6,031 nucleotides of DNA from Candidatus Aegiribacteria sp. (GTDB lineage Bacteria; Fermentibacterota; Fermentibacteria; Fermentibacterales; Fermentibacteraceae). Positions 1-6,031 of the stretch are shown one piece after another. The DNA is taken from contig DAOWAG010000092.1 in assembly GCA_030634715.1 (NCBI GenBank), positions 1 through 6,031 on the forward strand, written 5' to 3'. The first letter of the stretch is position 1. Every line of letters begins with the position of its first letter. Made by a program: the position numbers and the translations under genes. Under the pieces are notes generated by a model, which was not told the origin of the DNA, searched no databases, and worked only from the letters and a program-made list of their open reading frames with translations.

Positions 1-485
1 ACTTTAAATACATTTTCTCCCTCGAATGTGTCATCCACAACACTCAGTGCGCCATACGGACAGGTTGGAACACATGTGAACTCATCTCTGCCCTCGCAAT
101 AATCACAGATATTCGTTAAATGAGGTGTCAGCTCAGGGTAGATTGTTCCATATGGACAGGCATGTGAGCAGGAGCGGCAACTGACACATCTGACAGTATG
201 ACGGACCAGCATTCCGTCCGGTTCTTCAAGTTTTTCAAGCGCGTCCTTGGGACAGGCATTGATGCAATGAGGCTCTTCACACTTTCTGCAGACAAGTACA
301 TAAGTTGCAAGCTCGATAAGAGATATCATTCCGTTATTGACGGGATGATAGAAGTAACTGCAATCAACCACACACTCATCACACTGATCAGAATTACAGA
401 TATCAAGATCTATGAAAAGCTTTTTTCCACCCGATATGCCCTCATCAAGGTTGCCATGAAGCTGATCAATTGAAGTCTTGCCCAT
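1..485 (-). CDS. DmsB/HycB/CooF-like ferredoxin with four [4Fe-4S] motifs, 3' end beyond the window
   Basis: The frame is open from an ATG at 485 to the left edge, giving about 161 residues with no stop, so the C-terminus is missing. Sixteen cysteines fall in four groups: C30/C35/C38/C42, C66/C69/C74/C78-Pro, C100/C103/C106/C110-Pro and C127/C130/C138/C142-Pro. This layout is typical of the four-cluster electron-transfer subunits of molybdenum/tungsten enzymes, formate hydrogenlyase (HycB) and CO dehydrogenase (CooF). No twin-arginine signal or membrane segment is visible at the N-terminus, so it is probably cytoplasmic. An AAAGG ribosome binding site lies 7 bases before the ATG, and the gene starts 11 bases after the FAD-protein stop, so it belongs to that operon. 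Its inferred role is to pass electrons between the HydB/HydG-like pair and a catalytic subunit encoded further left. The first group has an unusual C-x4-C spacing. The family call is firm; the partner enzyme is unknown. Confidence 0.9.
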   Translation of the reverse strand, partial: MGKTSIDQLHGNLDEGISGGKKLFIDLDICNSDQCDECVVDCSYFYHPVNNGMISLIELATYVLVCRKCEEPHCINACPKDALEKLEEPDGMLVRHTVRCVSCRSCSHACPYGTIYPELTPHLTNICDYCEGRDEFTCVPTCPYGALSVVDDTFEGENVFK

Positions 486-496
486 CCCCAAACCTT

Positions 497-1321
497 TCAG
501 TCCCAGATTCCCGGGAATTCCCGAATCGCATCATATGTGAAAACAGGACCATCCTTGCAGCAATAGTAAGGACCGATTCTGCAGTGGCCGCATTTTCCGA
601 AGCCGCATGACATGTTCTTCTCCATGGAGAGATAGATATTTCTATCTTTCACTCCGAGTTCCTGCAGCTTGAAGGTAGCAAATTTCATCATTATTGGAGG
701 TCCGCAGACGATTGCTTTTACTCTGGAATAATTCATATCAATGCCATCCATGATCGTCGTTACAAGACCTACTGGACCGTTCCAGGTGTCATCGCCCTCA
801 TCTACAGTAAGAATCATGTCAATATCATCACGTTTAATCCATCCCTCAAGTTCCTTGCGGAAGATCATCTCTTCGGGATTTCTGCAGCCGCCTCTGTAAA
901 CGAGTTTTGAAAGTTTGTCCCTCATGTGGAACAGTTCGTACATCAGGGTGCGGATGGGAGCCAGCCCGACACCGCCACCAACAACAAATACCTCCTGACC
1001 GATAAATCTGGTCATTGGGTATCCTTTGCCAAGCGGACCTCTCAAACCGACAGTATCACCTGGTTTGAGCTTGTGGATTTCATCGGTTACTTTACCCACC
1101 TTAACGATGGTTATCTCCATCGTTTCCTTTATTTCCGAATCGGAAGACGGAGTGAACGGAGCTTCGCCCAGCCCGGGAACCGAGAGCTCCATGAACTGTC
1201 CCGGTTTGAAGGTAAGTTCTTCCTTCGGTTTGAACAGGAATGTCTTAATTGTAGGTGTCTCAGTTGTGACTTTCAGGACTTCGGCTTCGATAGACCGATA
1301 TGGATTAATCATCTTGCTCAT
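497..1321 (-). CDS. HydG/AsrB-type FAD/NAD(P)-binding oxidoreductase with C-terminal [2Fe-2S] motif
   Basis: This 274-residue protein belongs to the ferredoxin-NADP reductase superfamily, in the subgroup of the gamma subunit of sulfhydrogenase (HydG), anaerobic sulfite reductase AsrB and PyrK. The N-terminal FAD-binding barrel (about 8-105) shows GQF at 41-43, an APFTPSS flavin-site stretch at 54-60 and RGPLGKGYP at 94-102. The NAD(P)-binding fold (about 108-225) has VGGGVGLAPI at 114-123 and CGPPIMM at 206-212. The C-terminus has C239, C244 and C247, then C255, the expected [2Fe-2S] ligands, with an extra C254 beside the last. It should exchange hydride with NAD(H) or NADP(H) and pass single electrons to its iron-sulfur partners in the cytoplasm. 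The start ATG overlaps the stop of the upstream HydB-like gene in an ATGA junction, implying translational coupling. A second in-frame ATG at codon 4 is possible. Which pyridine nucleotide it uses cannot be read from the sequence. Confidence 0.93.
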   Translation of the reverse strand: MSKMINPYRSIEAEVLKVTTETPTIKTFLFKPKEELTFKPGQFMELSVPGLGEAPFTPSSDSEIKETMEITIVKVGKVTDEIHKLKPGDTVGLRGPLGKGYPMTRFIGQEVFVVGGGVGLAPIRTLMYELFHMRDKLSKLVYRGGCRNPEEMIFRKELEGWIKRDDIDMILTVDEGDDTWNGPVGLVTTIMDGIDMNYSRVKAIVCGPPIMMKFATFKLQELGVKDRNIYLSMEKNMSCGFGKCGHCRIGPYYCCKDGPVFTYDAIREFPGIWD

Positions 1322-2340
1322 CTTGATGCATTCAGTTTTTCGAGTACTTGTCTGATATCAATTTTGCCAGGACACGCGGCTATACATCTGCCGCACCCGG
1401 TACAGGCAATTTCATCCGCTACAGCAGGGAAATAATCAAATTTCTTCTCAAATCTATTCCTGAGTCGCATCCAAAGTCGATCCCTTGGATTTTCTCCCCC
1501 CGCTACTCTTGCGAAATCCTTCACCATGCAGGAATCCCATATCCGATATCTGGCCAGTTTGCCATCAGACTTCTGGTCATACAGAAGGAAACAGTGACAT
1601 GTTGGGCAGATTACATTACAAGCTCCGCATTCGACACATGCTGCAGCTTCTTCGGACCAGAGATCAGGCTCAAAATTCCTTTTAACTATACGGTTGAGTC
1701 TTTCAGCCGGTGGAATATTCTTATTCTTGGCATTTTTCTCGACATGCCTCTTTACCGAAGTGCGATTATGGTCACGGTGCTGGATCTGATCTTCTGTTGC
1801 TTCCTGAAAAAGCGCCTTGTGATCATCAATTACCTTCTGCCCTTTATCGCTTCCGATCTCAACAATAAAACCTTCATCGGCAGGAGATAAATTTATGTCG
1901 TATTCTGCTTCTGGCCAAGGATTAACACCAAGCGCGGTACAGAAACATGTTTCAGCGGTTGTTGTGCAGTCAGCGGAGATGATCAACCCGCCCTCTCTTG
2001 CTTTCATGTAGGTTGGATCTCCGTATTCATCATCAATGAACACGAAATCAAGTATTTTAAGTCCTCTTAAATCGCATGATTTCACACCGACAATACAGGG
2101 AGGGCGATCATTTCGAGGATTCTCAGGACTGAAATCAACCGCTACTTTCTCGCGACCAAGAAAGAAGAAGGCCTTGAGCGGTTCAAAGGTTCTGATATCT
2201 CCGATTACATAATCTTCTTCTGATTCACCAAATGCGGTGAAAGCAAGACTATCTCCCTTTCGGGAAGGCGCAAATATCCTGTAATCCCCCACAAGGGATT
2301 CCAGAAGCTGAAAAAGACTACCCCGTTTGATGAAAAGCAT
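1318..2340 (-). CDS. HydB/AsrA-type iron-sulfur protein, two [4Fe-4S] motifs
   Basis: This 340-residue protein resembles the beta subunit of sulfhydrogenase (HydB) and anaerobic sulfite reductase subunit A. The N-terminal half carries the family block VGVKSCDLRGLKILD (about residues 84-97) and a cysteine cluster ADCTTTAETCFC (about 123-134). The C-terminal half has C235/C238/C241/C245-Pro followed at once by TCHCF, then WDSC near 268-271, then C313/C316/C319/C323-Pro, enough for two [4Fe-4S] clusters. Its role is to relay electrons between the flavoprotein encoded directly after it and a catalytic subunit. The frame can be extended to a TTG at 2382. I chose the ATG at 2340 because the family N-terminus aligns from there and because a TATAAT hexamer overlaps the TTG. 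Neither start has a clear Shine-Dalgarno sequence. The gene is the first of the redox operon. The family call is firm, the exact start less so. The absence of AsrC or hydrogenase genes makes the asr or hyd symbols unsafe. Confidence 0.9.
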   Translation of the reverse strand: MLFIKRGSLFQLLESLVGDYRIFAPSRKGDSLAFTAFGESEEDYVIGDIRTFEPLKAFFFLGREKVAVDFSPENPRNDRPPCIVGVKSCDLRGLKILDFVFIDDEYGDPTYMKAREGGLIISADCTTTAETCFCTALGVNPWPEAEYDINLSPADEGFIVEIGSDKGQKVIDDHKALFQEATEDQIQHRDHNRTSVKRHVEKNAKNKNIPPAERLNRIVKRNFEPDLWSEEAAACVECGACNVICPTCHCFLLYDQKSDGKLARYRIWDSCMVKDFARVAGGENPRDRLWMRLRNRFEKKFDYFPAVADEIACTGCGRCIAACPGKIDIRQVLEKLNASR

Positions 2341-2381
2341 TGCAAAGAAATAGAATTTGAAGTCAGTCTTGTCAAGGGGCA

Positions 2382-2387
2382 ATTATA
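2382..2387 (-). promoter_or_regulatory. Candidate -10 box (TATAAT) of the redox operon
   Basis: A perfect TATAAT lies on the minus strand about 42 bases before the ATG at 2340, which would give a leader of roughly 35 bases. No good -35 hexamer is found at 16-18 bases; the best is a weak TCGTGA at 18 (3 of 6 matches). A TTGACA at 2377-2382 overlaps its end by one base and could be the -35 of a second, weaker promoter with TATTTC 17 bases on. The call rests on the hexamer match and position only. Confidence 0.4.
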
Positions 2388-2526
2388 CGATAAATACATA
2401 TCTACTCACGACAGATCCTATCGTAGTGTGATACATATAATTATTGCCGTGGAACCAGGTGTTTTTCGGGCATATGATGAATGTTTCGATGCAGAGTTAC
2501 ATTTACTCAGATAATCATTGAGTTGA

Positions 2527-2587
2527 ATTCATGGAGAAATCAACATCACTTCCCGGATTATTTCCGAATTCTCCCCGGTTCATGAAT
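2527..2587. repeat. Interrupted inverted repeat in the intergenic gap
   Basis: ATTCATG at 2527-2533 is the reverse complement of CATGAAT at 2581-2587, and the adjoining GAGAA at 2534-2538 is the reverse complement of TTCTC at 2569-2573. Seven unpaired bases (2574-2580) interrupt the right arm. The result is a 12-pair bulged stem around a 30-base loop. It could be an RNA structure in the kinase 3' untranslated region or a regulatory site for the redox operon, or chance. Confidence 0.35.
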
Positions 2588-2598
2588 CACTTATCTTT

Positions 2599-2614
2599 AA
2601 TATTGCCGAATATT
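2599..2614. repeat. AT-rich perfect hairpin after the kinase stop
   Basis: Two AATATT arms flank GCCG, 17 bases after the stop codon of the kinase gene. The six A-T pairs make a weak stem and no T-run follows, so it is not a classical terminator. It may be a minor 3'-end structure or a protein-binding palindrome. Confidence 0.25.
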
Positions 2615-2630
2615 TGTCAGTCTCTACTCA

Positions 2631-4715
2631 TCAATCATTGTTCAAAACTTTAAACACGCAATCAGCTAATTCTGTAATATTGAATGGCTTACTTATCATA
2701 CCCTTAAATCCATAGTCAGCATAGTTTGCGAGCACCGGATCTTTGGCGTATCCGCTTGAGACGATTGCATTAACATCCGGATCTATCTTAAGTAATTTTT
2801 CTACTGTCTTTTGACCACCCATACCTCCAGGTACGGTTAAGTCCAGAATTACCACATTAAAAGGTTCTTTTAAATTCTCAGCTTCAGCATAGATTTCAAC
2901 TGCTTCGCTTCCATCCTGAACACCGATCACTTCAAAACCTGAATTCGTTAACATCTCAATTGCGACCATTCTGACAACTTTGTCATCATCCATTATCAGA
3001 ATTCTTCCCTCGCCGGTTCTCAGATCAGGATTATCTGCTTTTCCAACAGAAGGTATTTCATCGGAAGCAGGAATATTAATGAAAAATGTTGTGCCCTCCC
3101 CGACTACGGATTCAACCCTGATCATCCCCTCATGTTTTTTTATTATAGAGTAGGCAGTTGCGAGTCCGAGTCCGTTCCCTTTGTCTTTTGTTGTAAAGTA
3201 TGGATCATATATCTTATGAAGGTTTTCTTTCGATATGCCGACTCCAGTGTCTTTAATCGTCAGCTTTACAAATCTTCTTTCTCTCAGGGATAAATTCCGC
3301 TCTGAACCAATATCAACATTCTCTGCGTTAATGGTAAAGTTACCGCCATCAGGCATCGCCTGGTGCGCGTTAATGGTCAGGTTTTCAATAACCTGCCTGA
3401 ACTGTACTTCATCTATCTCAACCGGCCAGAGACCATCAGTCTCTGAATATTCAAACATGACACTGGAACCGGTCAGGATAAAATTAACGGAATCATTGAT
3501 TACTTCAGCAAGCGAAGTAGATTTTTTCAGGGGTACTCCCCCTTTGGAGAAAGTCAGCAGTTTATGGGTCAATCCTTTTGCTCTGGTCGATGCGTTCAAA
3601 GCTTCTACAAGAAACTGATATACTTCACTCTCGGGATCCGAATATGACTTTGCCAGGTCGATATTTCCCAGAATACCGGTTAGAATGTTGTTAAAATCAT
3701 GCGCAATTCCACCGGCAAGAACACCAAGTGATTCAATCTTCTGAATTCTGGCCTGTTCTTCTTCCATCTTCCTGCGCTCAGTGATATCGAGAGCGACAAT
3801 CTGAACTGCTGCTCTCTCCTGGAATGTAAAGGGGATTGCAACAACTTCTGCATCCACAATTGAGTTATCGAGCTTTCTAAACCTTCTTTCTAAAAGAGGA
3901 GTCTCCTGATTATTCTCTATAATATCTTCAATCATTTTCATAAATATTTCGTGATCATGCGGATAGATAAATTCAAGTATCGGATGTCCGATGATATCCC
4001 CGATACTTTCTGCTCCAAGAAGTTTCAGTCCGGCATTATTTACAAGTGTCAGTCTCTCATCACAACAGACAAAAATAGCCTCCGGTGAAGATTGAACGAG
4101 CCTTCTGTACCTTCCCTCAGACTTCAGCAATGCCATTTCAGCTTCTTTTCGTCTTGCGATATCAATGAAAACGTTCAGGGAGCTTTCAATAACATCCCTG
4201 TCTCTTTCTTCAAAGGGAAATCGGAATATTCGATCTTCAATATCATTACCTATGAGTAGAGCAGTCTCCTCGTACCGGTTGAAAACCCACAGGATATATT
4301 TTGATTCAATCATCCTGCAAAGGGAATCCATAAAAGAATCTTGTTCTGTATTTGAATTTAAGTACAGGAAGTCAGGTACAGTGTCATCGACGCTGAGTAT
4401 CGGTTCTGAATCCTGCTTAAGACCAAGGGAATATTGTGAGATGAAAGTTCCAGTTTCCTTATCGTAGTGAAGAACCATGGCTCTATCAGCCCACATTGTA
4501 CTTAGAATCACCTGGAGAAATCGTTTCCCAATTTCCTCAATAGAGACATCGTGATTAATTAGTTCGTATGTTTTCAGTATAAGGGAAGTAGTGGTGTGGG
4601 AACGCCTTGCACCATTATGTACTTGAGTCAGTTCCTGCTGTAACCTTAAGATCTGCCGGCCCATTTCGTCAACTTGATGACGATAGTAATCCTGCTCAGT
4701 CTTCTTATCTTCCAT
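2631..4715 (-). CDS. Hybrid sensor histidine kinase: GAF-like, PAS, HisKA, HATPase, receiver
   Basis: This 694-residue protein has no transmembrane segment or signal peptide, so it should sense a cytoplasmic cue. In order: a short polar helix, probably coiled-coil (about 1-38), a GAF-like region (about 45-188), a PAS domain (about 200-313, ending in the usual DITERRKMEEE linker), the dimerisation and phospho-acceptor domain with H339 in GGIAHDFNN, and an ATPase domain. The ATPase domain has N445 and N449 (N box), DTGVGI at 489-494, YFTTK at 506-510 and GNGLGLAT at 513-520. The C-terminal receiver (about 570-692) has acidic residues D576-D578, phospho-acceptor D625, S653/S654 and K676. All catalytic positions are intact. 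With a receiver but no DNA-binding domain, output probably runs through a phosphotransfer protein or separate regulator outside the window. It starts 4 bases after the FIST gene stop with only a weak ribosome binding site (AGATAG), suggesting translational coupling. The ligands of the GAF-like and PAS domains are unknown. Confidence 0.95.
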   Translation of the reverse strand: MEDKKTEQDYYRHQVDEMGRQILRLQQELTQVHNGARRSHTTTSLILKTYELINHDVSIEEIGKRFLQVILSTMWADRAMVLHYDKETGTFISQYSLGLKQDSEPILSVDDTVPDFLYLNSNTEQDSFMDSLCRMIESKYILWVFNRYEETALLIGNDIEDRIFRFPFEERDRDVIESSLNVFIDIARRKEAEMALLKSEGRYRRLVQSSPEAIFVCCDERLTLVNNAGLKLLGAESIGDIIGHPILEFIYPHDHEIFMKMIEDIIENNQETPLLERRFRKLDNSIVDAEVVAIPFTFQERAAVQIVALDITERRKMEEEQARIQKIESLGVLAGGIAHDFNNILTGILGNIDLAKSYSDPESEVYQFLVEALNASTRAKGLTHKLLTFSKGGVPLKKSTSLAEVINDSVNFILTGSSVMFEYSETDGLWPVEIDEVQFRQVIENLTINAHQAMPDGGNFTINAENVDIGSERNLSLRERRFVKLTIKDTGVGISKENLHKIYDPYFTTKDKGNGLGLATAYSIIKKHEGMIRVESVVGEGTTFFINIPASDEIPSVGKADNPDLRTGEGRILIMDDDKVVRMVAIEMLTNSGFEVIGVQDGSEAVEIYAEAENLKEPFNVVILDLTVPGGMGGQKTVEKLLKIDPDVNAIVSSGYAKDPVLANYADYGFKGMISKPFNITELADCVFKVLNND

Positions 4716-4719
4716 AGTT

Positions 4720-5928
4720 CTATCTATTTGTGAATACCGTCAACACACCCGTCCAGCCCAGCGGACGGCTTCGCCCCAGAAGCGGGGCGATTTCTACGCC
4801 TGAATAGAAACCCAATAACGGGATATTGTTCCCGATTATCTTCCTGACAACGCCTGCCTCCTCAACCTCAGAGCCGCTGAAGCCGGAAGCTCTACCGGCA
4901 CAGTCAATATACAGAGCAAATTCCGTTTTTTCTTTGTCGATGCTTTCGAGCAGTTCAGCAGTCCGTTTCTCCACTGATTCCACCATCATCCGATTATCTC
5001 TGGACATGATCTGAATCTTTTCTCCCTGCTGGAAATCCGCTTCAAATAATGTAACGGATCCATCCTCTGGATTTGCGCTGATAATAAGACGGTTCACATA
5101 CGCCCCTTCGTTGTATGCAGAGTAAGGGTCTCCATACTTTCTGCCAAGGGTAACTAAAAAAGGAATGTTCGAATCGCCAAGAGATGTGTGATCAATGCCC
5201 AGTATCTCGCTGAAAACTTCTGTGGCGGGTTGACCATCAAGTTCAAAGAGGACAGGTCCGTCTATCTTTGTAATTTCCAGAAATGAACTGACAGGTGTGC
5301 AACCATGCATAATAGTTGTATGTGGAGTCAGGGTTTCCGGAAGAACGACTGCAACAACTGAATGCTTCAATGTACTGCTGCCGTTAAAGATAAAACTCGG
5401 TGAGAATGTAAAATCACCAACCATACCTGCGCCGATAATATGCAGGTTCTTCCCGCCAAGTCCGGCATAAAGACCATCTGCTAACTGGCTCCCGGTATGG
5501 AGCACAGGTGGTGGAGCTGACCGTGTGTTATCGTAAAATATCAGCACGGTGTCACCTTCTGCAGTTACTTCACCGAGTCCAAGACCAAGGTTCCTGCCAG
5601 CCTCATACTCACCTGCTTCCATACTGTCGATCACAAATGCTTCCGGTACCGGGAATGGAGCTGTGAATACTGCAAGACCGCATTCATAACCGGTGTATCC
5701 AAGTGAGTTATTCGTGATTATACCTACCGCTGAACCACCATAGATATCAACATTACCAAGCTCAGATCTTATTCCGTTCAAGACATTGTCCGGTTCATGC
5801 CGGCCGCCGCAAAATGCCAGCACCCAGGAAATTGAATCCTTATCAATGATCTGGTTCCTTGCCATACTGGCCGCCTGCTGACCAGCTCTGTCTGATTCGG
5901 TATCCTGACTCATGCCTATGTATACCAT
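4720..5928 (-). CDS. FIST domain (FIST_N plus FIST_C) sensory protein
   Basis: This 402-residue soluble protein carries both halves of the FIST sensory domain and almost nothing else. FIST_N spans about 35-200, with GGSAVGIITN at 64-73 matching the conserved G-C/G-S-x-x-G turn. FIST_C spans about 215-400, with HGCTPVSSFLEIT (208-220), FELDGQPATEVFSEILG (228-244), the CAGRA motif at 343-347 and the LLGFYSGVEIAP signature at 371-382. FIST domains are proposed, from genome context, to bind small ligands such as amino acids and to feed two-component or cyclic-di-nucleotide pathways. No signal peptide or membrane helix is visible, so it should act in the cytoplasm. A good AAGGA ribosome binding site 7 bases before the ATG at 5928 supports this start; a second in-frame ATG lies at codon 6. 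The stop is 4 bases before the kinase gene, which makes that kinase the likely partner. The bound ligand cannot be told from sequence. Confidence 0.93.
   Translation of the reverse strand: MVYIGMSQDTESDRAGQQAASMARNQIIDKDSISWVLAFCGGRHEPDNVLNGIRSELGNVDIYGGSAVGIITNNSLGYTGYECGLAVFTAPFPVPEAFVIDSMEAGEYEAGRNLGLGLGEVTAEGDTVLIFYDNTRSAPPPVLHTGSQLADGLYAGLGGKNLHIIGAGMVGDFTFSPSFIFNGSSTLKHSVVAVVLPETLTPHTTIMHGCTPVSSFLEITKIDGPVLFELDGQPATEVFSEILGIDHTSLGDSNIPFLVTLGRKYGDPYSAYNEGAYVNRLIISANPEDGSVTLFEADFQQGEKIQIMSRDNRMMVESVEKRTAELLESIDKEKTEFALYIDCAGRASGFSGSEVEEAGVVRKIIGNNIPLLGFYSGVEIAPLLGRSRPLGWTGVLTVFTNR
4749..4790 (-). other. Two adjacent GC-rich stem-loops at the 3' end of the FIST gene
   Basis: In the transcript, TCGCCCC pairs with GGGGCGA around a 6-base loop (4771-4790). 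Two bases later CCGTCC pairs with GGACGG around an 8-base loop (4749-4768). Both are perfect stems inside the last 25 codons of the FIST gene, ending about 33 bases before the kinase ATG. No T-run follows, so this is not an intrinsic terminator. They may slow ribosomes or stabilise the upstream message, or may simply reflect the codons used. Confidence 0.5.
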
Positions 5929-5935
5929 TTCATTA

Positions 5936-5940
5936 TCCTT
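5936..5940 (-). promoter_or_regulatory. Ribosome binding site of the FIST gene
   Basis: AAGGA on the minus strand sits 7 bases before the ATG at 5928. It is the clearest Shine-Dalgarno sequence in the window and decides the FIST start over the ATG at codon 6. An overlapping out-of-frame ATG at 5931-5933 is too close to this site to be favoured. Confidence 0.7.
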
Positions 5941-5980
5941 ACGATGAATATTCTCTATACTCTTTTTCCAGTTTCCAAAG

Positions 5981-6004
5981 CCTGTACCTGTTATAACCTG
6001 TCAA
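5981..6004 (-). promoter_or_regulatory. Candidate control region of the FIST-kinase operon: TTGACA with ACAGG direct repeats
   Basis: On the minus strand a TTGACA hexamer (5999-6004) runs directly into three copies of ACAGG, spaced 10 and 6 bases apart start to start, with an 8-base palindrome GTTATAAC (5990-5997) between the first two. No good -10 box follows TTGACA at 16-18 bases, so I do not call a complete promoter. The repeats lie 53-73 bases before the FIST start, a position that fits an activator or repressor site. Confidence 0.3.
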
Positions 6005-6031
6005 TTTATAGAAAAAATCCCTTCGAATAAC

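Larger units (their letters stand above)
2383..2630. other. Intergenic region between the kinase gene and the redox operon
   Basis: No gene is supported in this stretch. The longest frame noted on the minus strand is 22 codons (2515-2583) with no ribosome binding site. It contains the candidate redox-operon promoter at its left end, an imperfect dyad CGATAG-GAT-CTGTCG (minus strand, 2409-2423), an interrupted inverted repeat (2527-2587) and an AT-rich hairpin AATATT-GCCG-AATATT (2599-2614) shortly after the kinase stop. None of the hairpins is followed by a T-run on the minus strand, so no intrinsic terminator is called. Read-through from the kinase into the redox operon cannot be excluded. 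Confidence 0.6.

Noticed and set aside
198..473. Plus-strand open frame of 91 codons at the left end
   Set aside because: It is antisense to the partial ferredoxin, whose 16 ordered cysteines mark the true frame.
926..1435. Plus-strand open frame of 169 codons
   Set aside because: It lies opposite the flavoprotein and HydB-like genes, has no recognisable domain, and its composition is that of an antisense shadow.
1348..1890. Plus-strand open frame of 180 codons
   Set aside because: It is wholly antisense to the HydB-like gene, whose conserved cysteine motifs show which strand is coding.
1318..2340. Calling the HydB/HydG-like genes asrA and asrB of a sulfite reductase
   Set aside because: No siroheme subunit AsrC follows; the next gene is a four-cluster ferredoxin, so the substrate is not established.
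2522..2545. Possible FNR/CRP-type site (TTGA...ATCAA) near the redox promoter
   Set aside because: The half-sites are too far apart for the TTGAT-N4-ATCAA spacing, and the distance to the -10 box is more than 130 bases.
2515..2583. 22-codon minus-strand frame in the intergenic gap
   Set aside because: No ribosome binding site and no recognisable features; the length is expected by chance.
2599..2614. Intrinsic terminator of the FIST-kinase operon
   Set aside because: The stem is only six A-T pairs and no T-run follows on the minus strand.
4749..4790. Intrinsic terminator inside the end of the FIST gene
   Set aside because: The stems are strong, but no T-run follows and the sequence is codons of conserved FIST_C residues.

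Overview
The window holds five protein-coding genes, all on the minus strand, in two groups separated by a non-coding gap of about 290 bases. Cysteine-rich redox proteins of the HydB/HydG (AsrA/AsrB) type suggest an anaerobic bacterium. No marker here fixes the phylum. Base composition is moderate and stop codons follow the standard code. There is no sign of a mobile element, CRISPR array, rRNA or tRNA.

Right half (about 5928 down to 2631, in transcription order): a FIST-domain sensory protein, then a hybrid histidine kinase (GAF-like region, PAS, HisKA, HATPase, C-terminal receiver). Only 4 bases separate the two genes, so they are probably one translationally coupled signalling operon. FIST would be the ligand-sensing partner of the kinase. 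Two adjacent GC-rich hairpins lie at the 3' end of the FIST gene, just before the kinase start. No dedicated DNA-binding output protein is encoded in the window.

Middle (2341-2630): intergenic. It carries a TATAAT hexamer that fits a promoter for the left-hand operon, an interrupted inverted repeat and some smaller dyads. No convincing intrinsic terminator follows the kinase.

Left half (2340 down to 1): an iron-sulfur electron-transfer operon. First comes a HydB/AsrA-type protein with two [4Fe-4S] motifs. A HydG/AsrB-type FAD/NAD(P)-binding protein with a C-terminal [2Fe-2S] motif overlaps it by 4 bases (ATGA). Eleven bases further on is a DmsB/HycB/CooF-like ferredoxin with 16 cysteines in four groups, cut by the left edge. 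Together these look like a module that moves electrons between NAD(P)H and a catalytic subunit. That subunit is not in the window. The gene after HydG is neither a sulfite reductase AsrC nor a [NiFe] hydrogenase small subunit, so the real substrate is open and should be encoded just beyond position 1.

The most interesting points are this orphan module with an unknown catalytic partner and the FIST-kinase pair next to it. Neither is proven novel from sequence alone.
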